Origin: Gliomastix tumulicola
Lineage: Eukaryota > Ascomycota > Sordariomycetes > Hypocreales > Bionectriaceae
Assembly (NCBI GenBank): GCA_001599755.1
Contig: BCHX01000004.1
Location: 806,001 to 870,000 of the forward strand
DNA: 64,000 nucleotides
Direction of reading: 5' to 3'
Positions 30,271 through 42,592 of the stretch are shown one piece after another. Each line of letters begins with the position of its first letter. Position 1 is the first letter of the stretch. Below the pieces are notes generated by a model that was not told the origin of the DNA, ran no database searches, and saw nothing but the letters and a program-made list of their open reading frames with translations. A program made the position numbers and the translations under genes.

Positions 30271-33200
30271 ATGTCTGAAATCGAGAACGTGGATACCCCC
30301 AAGGTGGACGAGCCGGTCGAGGAGCAGGAGCAGGTTGACGACGCCCCTGCGAGCACCGTCGACGATGCCTCCGATGCGCCCAAGGACGACGTGAAGGAGG
30401 ACACGCCGACTCCTTCCTCGCCGGAGCCCGCCGCCGACGGCCCGGCTGCCGGTGCCAATGGCGAGAAGAAGCCTGCTGCCGCTGCTGCGAAGACGACCAC
30501 CGCGACGGCCCGGCGCCCTGGGACTACCACAGCTACTGGCAGCACCGTCCGCCGCCCTGGCACGACGACGACGACGACCGCTGCTGCGGCTTCTAAGACG
30601 GGCACTGCGACGTCTCGCGCGACCGGCGGGCTGAGCAAGCCGCCTACGCGTCCTCCCACGACCACGACGACCGCTACACGTCGCCCCACGACCTCTTCGA
30701 GCGCTGCGTCGACCCATAGAAGCCGTCCGAGCGTCAGTGCTAGCGAGGATGAGAAGAAGTCGGCTACGTCGACGGCTGCCAGGCGGACTAGCACTCTGAC
30801 CTCGAGCCCGTCTAAGACGACGACCACTGGCACCGCTGCTGCTGCCCGCAAGCCTGCTACTGCTAGCTCTACGACTGCCCCGCGAACCACCACCGCCGCT
30901 TCGAGGACCTCTACGACGGGTACCACTGCAACGAGGACGACAGCGACTCGACCTGCTGGCACGACCGGCACCACTACTGCTACCAAGAGGCTGTCTACTG
31001 CTGGCGCACCGGCTGGTACTACGCGGACCGCAGCTACTCGCACATCTCTGGCCGGTTCGTCGGCAGAGGCTACCAAGGAGATCGAGCAGCTCAAGGCTAA
31101 GGTCAGTGAGGGAGAGGCCGAGATCGAGGCCCTGAAGGCTCAGATCAAGACGTCGGAAGATAAGATTGCCGAGCTGAGCGCTGCTGCTCCTTCTGTTGCT
31201 GGCGGTGACTCGGAGGAAGCAATTGCCAGCCTCAAGACCGATCACGAGGCCGCCGTCTCCGCTCTTGAGGCCCAGGTCTCCGAAGCTACGACTAAGCTTG
31301 AAGCTGCCAACGCCGAGTTGGAGTCTCTGACCACTAAGCTTGCTGAGGCTGCTGGGTCTAAGGAGGCCGTGGAGTCTGAGCTTCAGGCCCTCAAGAAGGC
31401 CCTCGAGACGGTCCAGGCCGAGAACGATGAGAAGCTGATCGCGAGCGATGCTGCTCTTAAGAAGGCTACGGATGAGCACGCCGCCAAGATCGACGAGCTG
31501 CAGTCCTCGCTCGCCGGGGAGCACAAGTCAGCCATCGAGGCGCTGGAGGCTAAGCACCAGGAGGACGTTAGCAAGGGCAAGGCCGATGCTGCGGTTCATG
31601 AGACGGAGGTGGCCGACCTCAAGGCCAACCATGACGCTGCTGTTGCTGATCTGCAGAAGAAGATTGATGAGCTAAGTGCCTCTCAGGCGGCTCTGGAAGC
31701 TGCTAGCGGCGACAAGGCCAAGAGCGAGGCGGAGGCTCACATCACCAAGGTTACTGGTCTGGAGGCCGAGATTGCTGAGCTCAAGGCGAAGCTTGAGACC
31801 TCTGTCGGTTCGGTGGAGAAGGCCACGTCCGATGTCGAAGCTGCTACTGCCGAATTGGCACAGCTGAAGACTGCTCTGTCTGAGAAGGAGGCTGAGCTTT
31901 CTGCTGCTCAGACCGAGCTATCCAAGGTCAAGGAGGAGATTGCTGCCCTGCAGGCACGAGCTGAGGAGGCCGAGTCCGCCATCGCTGCCAAGGACGACGA
32001 GATTGTCAAGCTCAAGGCCACGCACGATGGGCGCCTAAAGTCTCTCACTCAAGACTACGAGGAGGAGATCGAGAGCCTGAAGGGCGACGCTTTCTTCAAG
32101 CGCAAGTTCCAGGATCTCGAGCGTCAGCACACTGAGCTCCAGACTTCTTCCACCGAGGCCAGTGAGAACCACGCTACTGCGCTTGCTGCTGCTAAGGCCG
32201 AGTACGAGAGCAGTGTCGCTGCGCTCGAGGCTAAGGAGGCCGAGCACCAGAAGAACCTCGAGGCTCTGCGTGCCAGCCATGCGGAGGAGCTGGAGTCGGC
32301 TAAGAATGTGGCGTCTGCTGATAAGGATGCGCAACTCAGCGAGCTGGACTCTCTCAAGGCCAGCCACAGCCAGCAACTCGAGATCCTCCAGCGCGATAGC
32401 GAGTCTAACCTTGCCAAGGAGCTTGAGGCTCTGAAGGCATCCCACCTCGAGATCGTCGAGGCTCTGAAGAAGGAGAGTGCCGAGGAGAAGGAGAAGCTTG
32501 TCGCCTCTCACCGCTCAGAGCTGGAAGGGGTGACGGCCTCTAGTGAAGCTCGCGAGGGCTCGCACGCCCAGCAGATCGCAGCGCTCACAGCCGACCTGAC
32601 CTCGTCAAAGGAGTCCTCTGAGGCTCACAGCCAAGAGCTGGCCAAGCTCAAGGCCGACCTGGAAGCTGCTCAGGCTAATCTCGATAAGGTGGAGCAGGAC
32701 GCCGAGCTTGCCGTCGAGAGGGCACAGCTCGAGCTCGAGGAGAAGCACGCTGGAGAGGTCGAGAAGCTCCTCAGCCTCAACGGCGAGGCCATGGAGAAAC
32801 TCAAGAGCGATAGCGCCGAGGCCAGGAAAGAGCTTGAGGAGATGACGGTCGCGCACACTAAGGCTATTGACGACATCATGACGGACTACAAGACCAGCAA
32901 CACCTCGCTGGAGGCGAGACTCGCCGAGTCGTCTGCTGCGTATGACCAGCTCACTGAGCAGCTCAAGGGTGTCCAGGAGGCGCTTGAGCAGTCGCACTCT
33001 GAACTTGAGAGTCTGGGTCAACAGCTCGCTCAAGAGAAGATGGAGCGCATGACTGCGCTCGCCGAGCTCGATGCCGTCAAGAACGCCAAGCCTGACACGT
33101 CTGCCCTCGACGCCGTCAAGGAGCAGCTCGCTGCGGTCGAGAAGACGCACACGGAGACTGTCTCTGCTCACGCTGCGGAGCTCAAGACGCGTGAGGAGGA

Positions 33201-33935
33201 GCTGACGTCCGCCAAGTCGGAGCTCACTGCCTCGGCTGGAAAGATCTCGGCTGCTCAGGCTGACCTGGAGCTGGTCACCAAGGATCTCGAGGCGTTCAAG
33301 GCCGAGGCGGACGCCCGGAGCAAGACGGCCAAGGCCGACTACCAGGATCTCAACGACAGCATGACGACGCTCGTGGAGGAGGCCAATAAGAGGGCCAAGG
33401 CCGCCGAGGCTAGTCTCGAGGAGTCGATCAAGAAGATCGAGGAGAGTGCTCTGAAGGTGGAGGAGCTCGAGGCTCAGATCAAGGTGAAGGAAGCTGAGAT
33501 TGCCGAGGCCAAGGTGAGTCGCTCGCTCTGCGAATCATATCAACAGCCATACTGACCATCTACTTCAGGCTAACGCTGCGCCGGCAAAGCCCAAGGGCCT
33601 CGCCGACAGCAAGTACGCCAACGCGGACGACGACGCGGAAGGTGAGGACGATGATGACCACACTTCAGCAGCATTGGCTTCGGTGCGAGAGCCCCTTGCA
33701 TGAATGCTGGCGCCCTCTCTGACAGCAGAACTCATCGCTAACATGTCTTTTTTGTCTCAAATAGCTAAGTAAGGCAAGCGTCACGGTCAAGCAGATAGCG
33801 TCCCTCGACCGCGAGATGCGGGACCGCAATCTGGAGCTCCTGAGGTCGATTACGCATCGCGGGTCGTCGGACGATACCACCGACGGCGGTGAGAGTGTAG
33901 GTGGGCGGAGGGATAGCCAGCTTGTTGATGTCTGA
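30271..33935 (+). CDS. Long coiled-coil protein with Thr/Ala/Arg-rich basic N-terminus
   Basis: Three exons (30271-33513, 33569-33682, 33765-33935) code for 1175 residues. Residues 1-65 are acidic. Residues 66-270 are a basic, Thr/Ser/Ala-rich disordered region with repeated RRPGTTT-like words. Residues 270-1080 form a nearly unbroken coiled coil of Glu/Lys/Ala/Leu heptads with short recurring words such as LEALKASH, EAEIEALKAQ and HAEELESAK. The last 95 residues read NAAPAKPKGLADSKYANADD, then a conserved-looking VTVKQIASLDREMRDRNLEL, and end in DSQLVDV. Similar proteins in Pezizomycotina carry the automatic name M protein repeat protein, which only reflects coiled-coil similarity. The basic disordered head followed by a long rod resembles cytoskeleton- or septum-associated proteins; that is inference. 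The last exon join uses a GTGCGA donor, chosen because it keeps frame. Confidence 0.8.
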
Positions 33936-34962
33936 GCTTTGAAGCGTCATATGCCCGGAGACCTCTTTTTTGACGTGCTGAAGAGAAGGACGTGTATTGT
34001 CTTTGTTGTTGAGATTTTTTTCTGCTTTTTCTTGTAGCCTTTGGCGTGGTGGATGGTGTATGCTTTGTATGTATGCTGTAGATGGCCGTTGCTGTTGTTC
34101 GAGGAAGACGATACCCCTCTTATCTAATCACTTTACCTTGCTATTATGTTCCTTCTGGACTTGGACACGATTTCCTGGGAGGCTACCATAACGGGGACGC
34201 TGATGAGACGAGCTGCCAGCGCTACATCCAGGGATAGCAACGTATCGCTGCCATTGCCGGTCCTGGTCATGGACCACCGAGCATGGAGTAGGCCTCGATC
34301 CCCGCAGGTGGCTGCAAAGCTTCGCTCGCTCTGCTCGGGACAATTTGCCTATTTTTGACGGCTAGCTGATGCATGTGCTGCAATGCCGATGTCACGTCGG
34401 GTCCGATGACTGCATGAACTAGATAGCTTGTCGGTCTTGACATATTCAGGGACCGTTTGCTATTGGAGTGCACATCTCGCTACGCCTCTCCGAGAGGTGC
34501 AGCTTATTACGGCGCAGCCTCTCGAACCCGATCCCCGAACACTGCATCCCGCGCAGGAAAACACTCAAGGTAGCAGTCGGCACTTCTGTCTTCTCTATTT
34601 CCATCGTCGTGAGGGAGGGGCGGACAGCCGCCGTAAACCCACCGGGCTGCTCGGAGCCGTCCAATGGAAGCCCTGCAGCACGGCACCTTTTTCTGGTGTG
34701 CCGTCAGCATCTGACACGGTGTCTTGCAGGAACGCGGCGCGGCAGCCTTAGCGTCGGGTGTATTATCGACCGGTATGGTATATCGTCATGAATAGTACTG
34801 GCAATGTTGCTTTGCGCTTTGAGATCCTTGGCTGTTTATATGACGGAGCTTGCCCGCCCAGCTTGTCCATACGATCTGCCATGATGCTCACTAGGGCCCT
34901 AGATCGCTAGCTACTATGACACAACGTCTCTAAAGTGCTGATAGCAGTGAATTATCAACATC
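33936..34962. other. Intergenic, coiled-coil gene to membrane glycoprotein
   Basis: 1.03 kb with no supported gene. The first 200 bases are T-rich and likely carry the 3' end of the coiled-coil gene. Frames of 107 codons at 34428-34791 overlap one another and have no recognisable sense. Confidence 0.45.
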
Positions 34963-37440
34963 ATGTCAGCCTCGTCGGAGGACTCCCCACGGTCCGGCCT
35001 CTCCTTCAAACCGTTTCTGAAGCAGTTGACCGAGCAGCTCTCGTTTCCCAGCTCTGAAGCAGGAACTCATCTGTCGAATGAGGCTTTGGATGATGACATC
35101 TTAGATAAAGCTCATGGTATGCTCTCCTTACCCCCTCGTGAAGCTCATTTATCTGAACGATTGGTAGCGAATCCTCCTCTCTACTGTGATTCGAAGCAAG
35201 ATATCTGGAAAAGCAAAAGATGTGTTGCTTCAATTATAATTCTTCTGCTATCCGTCTACTCGACAGCCATGAGTCTGCTCTGGTTCGTAGTCGCAGTGGT
35301 CCAGCCGAGATGGGGTGGCATCCTCTCACCCAAGGGTGGTGTTGACGTGTCGGAGGCAGCGACAACTGTTGCCCTCCTTGCGAAGACTATCGAGCTGTCC
35401 TTTGTCACCGTCTTCATCACGTTTCTCGGTCAAGCTCTGAGTCGCCGGTCCATCATGCGGGACGCCCGTGGTACGACACTCGCCGAGATGACGATGCGCA
35501 ACTGGGTTATACAGCCAGGTTCAATCATCACACACGGACAGTCGGTTCTGAGCTCAAGTGCCAGCTTTCTGGGCGTTCTCGCGCTGGTGGCGACAGTAGC
35601 TGCAACATTCTACACGACGGCGTCGGATGCCATGGTGGCGCCCAGGCTGAGATATGCGTCGTGGGAGAGCAGGCAGCTGCAAGGGTACGTCCGCTCCTCG
35701 TATGGAAATACGGAATACATCATGAGCCAATGCTCCGGGATGTCGTACGGCTCCGAACAGCCCATGACGAGCGAGGCATGCCTCGGGATGCGGTTCACCG
35801 CGGACTCGTACCGGTATCTGGGGAACTTCATCGACGCCTGGATTCGAGCGGCGGGCAACGGCTCGACGCCAGTGACAGAGAAGGCGCAGCGGCCTGCACC
35901 TGAGCTGCAGATGTCTGATGGCGTGACGGCGAGGACTACTTGGCTTGATGGCCCTAGCGATCATGCGAGAGCGTGGTTCGAGAGGACGGGGCGGATCGTC
36001 GACAATGCCACGCTGGCGATGCCTCATCCTGGCGTCTGTGCTGTTGCGACGGCTGCTGACAGTGCCGTTTTGAAGCTGAGTGAGCTCCCGAGTGCTGGCA
36101 GCTTCAACCTCAAGGCTAGCGTTGTGTCGCCGTACCTCAATGTTCTGTGTGTAAACATGAACGCTGAGGAACTTGAGCCCCTGATTTACTCTACGTGGCC
36201 GAACAGCCGGAGCACCTGGATGGAAGGCGATGGTAAGCTTGAAGGCATTCCCGAGGACTGGGGCTCAGATGTTCCATCCGACTCGAAGAAGCTGAACAGG
36301 ACTGTTGTGGATGATATCTTCCGATGGGGTCCTGGATATGGACGCCAACCGCCGGTATTTGGACAGGTAAGCATAATGTAGCCTGTCTTTGCTGGCTGAT
36401 CGACAGTACGCTGACCTGAGCATTTAACAAGTATCCCGCCGACTATAGCTCCATCAAGAATTCGACGGTCCCTGGCGACTCCATCTACATGATGCTGAAA
36501 AGCGGCCTCACGGATGACTACACCCTCTGCGGTTTCAGGACGGCCGTCCTGGCGAATTGCACGACTGAGCTTCGTGGTTCAGGGGAGGGGAGCTTCTCGA
36601 CAAGCGTAAGCTGTGAAGACATGAACGATGACCCCGAGAATGAGAAGTCACAGGAATGGAGAGTGAGTCGAAACATCCTCCTAAATCACATCTAGAGCCT
36701 TTCGAGTAGAGACAGCCGGTGCTGACGCATGCGATCACATTCTCCAGTCCATACAATCGGGTTCAATCTCTGATTTATACCGCGAGGGCGGCAGCTACAG
36801 CGACAACAGCACCTTCACCCGTATCATCACGCAATTCATCCTCACCTCGTCCCCCGAACGTCCGGAGAACAACCCATCACTTGCCGAGGCTTTCGCCGTC
36901 ATCTCCCTGCCAGCCATGACCATCAGTGCCGAGGACTCCCCATTCCGAGAGTCTGAGTTTTGGAACCGGGACGGCCCTGCTCAACTTGACGCCCCAGGGG
37001 CCCTTCAGTCCTTTGATGTCGAGGTGCAGAGGCAGAAGTACATGTCTGGACCTACGAGCGACTGGCAGGGGATCTTCTACGTCGTCCTCGCGGCGGCGGC
37101 GCTGGTTAATCTGTTTTGCCTCGTTTACCTCCTGGTACACTCGGGGCTCGTCACGGACTTTACGGAGCCGCAGAATCTCTTCGCGTTAGCGATGAATAGC
37201 CCACCTACTCTCAAACTCAGGGGAAGCTGTGGAGGCGGCCCTGGGAAGAAGGATCTTGGAGTCAAGTGGCAGATTGGATATGCGCCGAGAGTGAATCACT
37301 ACTTCTTCAAAGAAGGCCTGGGCGCACCGTCGATAGAAGAAACAATTCCCGGGAGCAGAGTAGAGAGTCAGAGCACTAACTCGGGAGACGAGGCCGGTGC
37401 CAAATTTCGGTCTCTGAGTGATGGCAAAGCATGGTTTTAA
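34963..37440 (+). CDS. Multi-pass fungal membrane glycoprotein, function unknown
   Basis: Three exons (34963-36366, 36432-36662, 36748-37440) code for 775 residues. The N-terminal 85 residues are cytosolic-like and polar. Membrane segments follow at about 85-115 (SIIILLLSVYSTAMSLLWFV), 132-160 and 195-225. Then comes a long outer domain with cysteines and N-glycosylation sites (NGS, NAT, NRT, NST, NCT), then a last membrane helix at about 653-680 (FYVVLAAAALVNLFCLVYLL) and a tail of roughly 95 residues. Both introns are phase 0. The layout matches the gene at 12072-14712, but the sequences are clearly different. No enzyme motif is seen. The tail contains PPTLKLRGSCGGGPGKKDLG followed by KWQIGYAPRVNHYF, a pattern shared by this fungal group as I remember it. 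Confidence 0.78.
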
Positions 37441-37608
37441 ATATTATAGATTGTCAGAGAGCCCAAGTAAGGAGGTCAGAAAATCTAGCATGTCTAATGA
37501 ATCCAAGTCTTGGCTCTTCAAAAGACACACACAACCTCCTTTATTGCCCTCTATAGATGCCAGGATATCATTGAATTTGCATCCATCTAAAGAGATCTAT
37601 CTGCTGGC

Positions 37609-38679
37609 CTAATTTGACTGTTCACATATCCTCAGCAAGCGGTTAAGTGCCTGTATGTTGTCCTGGTTTGTGGGGTTCTGAGGCAAGGCCGCTTCGATAC
37701 TGGCGATGAGGCGGTGGTAGAATTGGTAATCTTCGCACGGATGGTAGGCAGTGTCGTCCTTCCGATAGTACAGCTCCCACATGAGGAAGCTTAGCGGGAG
37801 GAAGTTTGTGTGTTTAAAGTCAATGATCGTGAGGGTACTCTCGGGATCGGCAGGATCGTCTATGAGGAAGTTGCTCTCGTGAACGTCCCCGAAGCACACA
37901 CAGAGCGGATCTTTCGAGAAGTCTGCGTGGAAACCCTTGTGCTTTGCCTGGTTCCCTGTGGTGAGATACGTGAAAGCTTATGATGGATAGAATCGGCCCT
38001 GTACTTACGTTGATCCTCTCATTGATATCATCTTGAAGTTCTTGGACAGAGTGGTAGTCCTTTGGTGCCACTGGATCTTCAAAGTCCCATACCAAGTACG
38101 ACATACGACCTCCATATAAGGGGCCCGGTGCTGGCGCCATGTCGGTCGGAGGATGTAAGGCGATGAGGGATAGAAGCGCAGCAGAAATTCGCGCTGAGAT
38201 CTTCTCCTGTAGCTCGCTCTCAGATGCCCCGTTGGGCTCACGGGCTATGATCTTCTTGATTGGTGTCCCCTTGACATACTCCATGACCATAAATGTCCAC
38301 GGCAGTAGATCATATGTCGCAGGATCGACGCCATCTGTCTTGTCAGGGGTTTCCTAGGAATTAGGATCAGTTTTTTCTGTTGTATAAGCGAAATAATGTC
38401 AGATCCGATGCTCACATGAACTCGGTACACCTTGGGAATCCGTAACGCGGGAACGTCAATCAGACGCTCGTGAAGGAAGGATTGCATGTCGGCTTCATGT
38501 CTCAACATTTCGCCATTGTAGCTATACTTGACCCAGAATCTCTTGGTATCTGCAGGATACGGAAATCCGCTGCCGGGAAGGCCCTGTTGTCGCCTGGCAA
38601 ATTCTGGCATGTTTGCGTGAGATATCAGGGTGGCCAAAATGCCTTCCACATCGTCGACGGGGTCAGCGATGGGCGACAT
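37609..38679 (-). CDS. Aminoglycoside-phosphotransferase-like kinase family protein
   Basis: Three exons (38679-38416, 38353-38009, 37947-37609) code for 315 residues. The protein-kinase-like APH fold is supported by FMVMEYVKGTPIKKII (hinge), the catalytic loop FGDVHESNFLID (Asp base, with Asn five residues later) and IIDFKHTNFLPLSFLMWELY (metal-binding Asp in the DFG position). The N-lobe is short and lacks a clear Gly-rich loop. The last exon acceptor was chosen as AACCAG, which restores frame and the segment AKHKGFHADFSKDPL. Fungal genomes carry large, fast-changing sets of these, and few have a known substrate; kinase activity on a small molecule or protein is inferred. It is downstream of the two NLR-like genes on the same strand. 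Confidence 0.75.
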
Positions 38680-39261
38680 GACTGTGGGTAGGGCTAGTCT
38701 AAGGAGCTGGGTGAGGCGAAATGGGGGGCTGTGGGTGCGATTCGAGTCGGATATAGGGAGGATATATCGGCGTTCCTTGCGTAGCAGTGTTTGGATTCAC
38801 ATCGTCAGATGTGCTGAAGAGAAATACTAAAGGATAGGGGCGGGGAAATCATGTTCAAGGCTCGAGGCCCACCAAGATTACGGACTAGTTAGTCGCCCTC
38901 CTCATGATGATGTGGGCACTTTCAAGCAGAGGTCAAGTTGTGGATGTAACAATCTCTTGTAGAGGTGACAAACAGCCTACAAAATAGCAGGATAGGGACA
39001 TTTAGCAGTGAGGAAAACCACGCAGTCTCTACGTTGTGAACAGTAATCCGCTGTGATTGACCATCAGGCTTAGGGGGTAGAGATTATCCATCCTTCAAAC
39101 CATATCGGTAGACGAATGAAACTCAATGAGCACACCTGGTTTGTTTTTTCAATCTGAAGTCTACCAAATAAGTAGGAATGCGGGCTATAAACAATCTACA
39201 AGAGCTGTCCTTGAACTCATAGTGTGCTATGATGATCCGCTTCATAACCGCCAGGTCACCC
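38680..39261. other. Intergenic, kinase-like gene to first NLR-like gene
   Basis: 582 bases, more AT-rich than neighbours, with no supported gene. It should contain the promoter of the kinase-like gene and the 3' end of the NLR-like gene. Confidence 0.45.
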
Positions 39262-42200
39262 TTACCTCCTCCACATTGACAAGGCCCAGGATGTCAGTAA
39301 CCCCAATATGACTGAGTTAGAAGTAGACGCAGGTCAGTGACAGCACAACGGAGAGTAGGTGGATTGGACTTACTGAAGCGAGTGATTCTGGCACTGAAAA
39401 CATCTATTAGTATTTTCGCTAGCCTTGCCTTGGTAGAAGCTCTCGAAGGAATCGATTTCGAATCTGTGTCCGAGTCAAGCGATGGCAGGCGTTCGGCGTC
39501 CTGCGTAGTCTCATCTGCTCCTGCTTTTACGTGCCCTTCGACCGCGGCCTGCTCTTGGTCGATCAAAGCAAGCAGACGGCTTGCCTCAGGACCTTCAAGC
39601 GTCTGGATAACGTCGCGGATCGTGTATCTCCCCTCCAAAATTTCTGCGGGACCGCGATATCTGATCTCGGCTTCTTCGAAGTGAAATATAATGCTTCCTG
39701 ACTCACTTTTGCCACCTTCTCGAAGAAAGTAGAAGCCATTGCTGATGCCGAGCTGGAGGATGTGGTCCAACAGCCTGGAGACGCCCGCATGCTGGCGAAG
39801 CAGCCCCCGACACCAACGAAAACATATTAGTACGAGAGCTTGTTGCCCTATGGTTAAACCCTCCCCTACATCAAGTTCAAAGTCCCCCATCCAAAGGGGA
39901 ATGAAATTTGATGCTGTCTGGTCGCCGAAAAAACGTTGATCAGACAAGAAGTCACAAACAGCGTTGACCTCGGTGTCGTTGCGCAGTACACAACGGGTCA
40001 GAAGGCTTGCGACAATGCTCCGGTCCAATACACTCGCGCAAGCGTTTGACCCTGTCTGAGGTTTCCATCTGCAAAACTCGACGTTTCCGAAGACAGCTGC
40101 AATGTAAAGAACGCGGAATCTTTCAACATTGCGCGTTCAACCTTTGCCGGATTTGGTCATTATCCTGCCAGCCCAGAGCAAGCGCCCCTTACCGATTGGG
40201 ATTGAAATGTCGGTTGGTTCTTTCAGGGTGTGCACATCCATGGCCTAAAAAACGAGTCGATGAATTGAAGCAGCTTGGAAGTTTTGTGGTTATAGTGTGT
40301 GAATAGGAACACGGCCAGCAAACTCCATATCTCGTCAGCATTGATCGTCTTGGCATGGACTAGACGTGCTGCCGCTAGGTTGAGTTGGCTGAATGCGTCC
40401 ACAACGTCGAAGTTCGCCAGAGCCGACGCCATGTCAGTCGCAAGCTGGTCTTCTGCGAAGATATCAGGGATAGACCGGTGTGTAAATTGGAGGTAATTCG
40501 ACGGAAATCCGAGGTAAAACCCATTTTCGGGTACCTCGATTAGTCCTCCGCAAGTGTTTCGAAGTTGTGCTTCGGCTCGGGCCGACCTCGTGTTGAGATC
40601 ATCACCCTTGGCGGACTCCTCGTGATCAAAATCGGGCATGGTAGCAAATTCTGGGTCCAGCTCATAGGCGTCAAGGAAGGAGTAGGCGAGTCCTAGCAAC
40701 GGTGTATCAACCCCTCGAGATGCAACAGAAATCTTGAGAAGCGCCATGGTCTGGAAAAGCCGAAGTCGATGCCGCTTCTCCAGAGAGTTGAGGATGGACT
40801 TGAAAAGTCCCTCTAAGCCCCTAGGAAGTTTGTCGAGAACTTTGAGCAGGGACTCTCGGGTAGAGCCGGCCTCGATCTCCTTCCGAATAGCTCTCACCAC
40901 CAAAGTCGTCCAAAGAAAGATCCCATCCGCCTTGTATGGTATTTGACTGCTGAGATCACTCAATACTTTCTCGTCTTCAACATGTCCCAAGAGCTCTCTG
41001 GTGTATCGCACCATGTCAAGCCAAGTCAGTTGATGCAGTCTCATCCGCTGTTCTTCATCGAAGCCATTCATGAAGGCATTCTCCTCCCTGCTTGACACAC
41101 ACATTTTGAGACCACCGTTGGAGAGTCGAGTCCAATTGTTCAGAAGGTCAACGAGTGTTCTGTAGTCTGCAATTCCCGACTCCGCATATTCATCAAGTCC
41201 ATCAATAAAGAGGCAGAGTCGGTTTTTGGCATAGAGATGCTCGCTCTGTAGCAAACTGCTGAGTGCCACCTCAATATCGTTGGTGGAGAAATTGATCGAG
41301 GATTGTGTCTGTGCTGGCGAAGATTTGGCAAGGTCCCAAAAGCGAGGCAATTCTTTGGGAATGAGTTCTGGGCAAGCTTTGAGTATGTCGTAGAGAATAG
41401 ATCGATACAGGCCTGGGAGGGTATTTTGAAGCGAGGACCCTGGTCTCCAGAAGAAGAAGCTGGCCTGGAGCAATTTCTTTTCCCCTAAATTGTGAAGCAA
41501 TGGTGTCAGCCAGAGAATCGACAGTTTGGACAACGTTAAGACACTTACTAGCCCATTCCCTAAGTTTTTTCTCAGTCCGAGGGTGAGAGTAGAGGAATCT
41601 CATGAGGGTCGACTTTCCTGAGCCCAGCTTGCCGGAAATGTGGAAAATGCCAGCTTCGGCTGAGAGCCACCGAACGAATTTTCGCCTGCAATCTCTCATT
41701 GACGCAGTTTCTTGTCCATATCCATATCCATAGTCTTCGTCTTCGTCCTCTCCCTCTCTATTTTCTGCTTCGCAGTCTTCTTCGTTTTCTGAAAAATTGT
41801 CGATCTGACTTGAAGGGCTCCCCTCGTCTTCCCATTCAAGTATCCATGAAAACGTACGTCCTTGTGGGTCATGAATTTGATCGCGTCTGGCATCCATGGT
41901 CTCGAATCTCAGACTCCTTAGAATCCGATCTTCGTATACCTTATGTAGCGCTTCTTCCTGGACGCGGAGCATCTGACCAATCTGGAGGAGGACCTTGTTA
42001 CTCAGGCAATCGACCTGGACTCCACGACGCAGCTGTTCGACAGTCTTTTCCACTTGCACAACTCGAGTGGCATCCTCTTCCAACACAGACAGTAACTGAG
42101 TAAGCTGCTGTGCATGCTCTTGGCTAGAAATGGCTGTTTAGTATAAGTATGAGATGCGTGCAGGTCTCTCTCCACGTACTTCGTAAGATGGGAGATTTCT

Positions 42201-42592
42201 AATTCCAGCTGAGCTTTGCATTTTTCCAGCCTGTTATCCAAGTCCGCTAGCGTGGACTTGTTACGGAACAGCTTCCATGCTGCACCCAATGCTCCGCGTT
42301 TGGAACCATTTGCCTGGGCCTTTGTGGTTTCCGAGGCCTCCAGAATGCTGCTCGCAAGGCGGTGACACTCGCGCGTGAGCTCACAAAGTTTCGGGCGCTG
42401 TTGCACTGCGGGCGTCTGTAGTTTTTCAGACAGGTCTCTCATCGAAGTCGCCACAGTCTCTCGTGTCAATGTCTCATCTGCCGCGCCGTCTAGTGAACTG
42501 TGGATCTCCTTCGCCGTGCGAAGGATCTTGGAGCCAGCATCGATGAAGGTGATGATGGAGGAAGCGAGCCCGATGGCCGCCACTGCCTCCAT
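39262..42592 (-). CDS. NLR-like STAND/NACHT NTPase (first of a tandem pair)
   Basis: Five exons in my model (42592-42180, 42123-41549, 41484-40236, 40119-39374, 39311-39262) code for 1010 residues. Residues 1-140 are the helical N-terminal domain common in fungal STAND proteins (start MEAVAAIGLASSIITFIDAG). A variable acidic linker follows (ENREGEDEDEDYGYGYGQE). The NTPase has Walker A GKLGSGKST at 302-310 and Walker B LCLFIDGLDEY at 419-429, then sensor-type MCVSSREENAF, ADGIFLWTTLVVRAIRK and LPRGLEGLFKSIL, typical of fungal NACHT proteins. The C-terminal 250 residues (from FRVLYIAAVFGNVEFCRW) are of unknown type. The join of exons 3 and 4 uses a weak GTGCAC donor, and the last 16 residues depend on a good GTAAGT intron. 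Such proteins act in self/non-self recognition and cell death in fungi; that role is inferred. Confidence 0.8.

Noticed and set aside
30159..31524. Long minus-strand open frames of 311 and 426 codons
   Set aside because: They are antisense to the Thr/Ala-rich head and coiled-coil start of the gene at 30271. Their Val/Ala and Arg/Ser runs are what that low-complexity DNA gives when read backwards.
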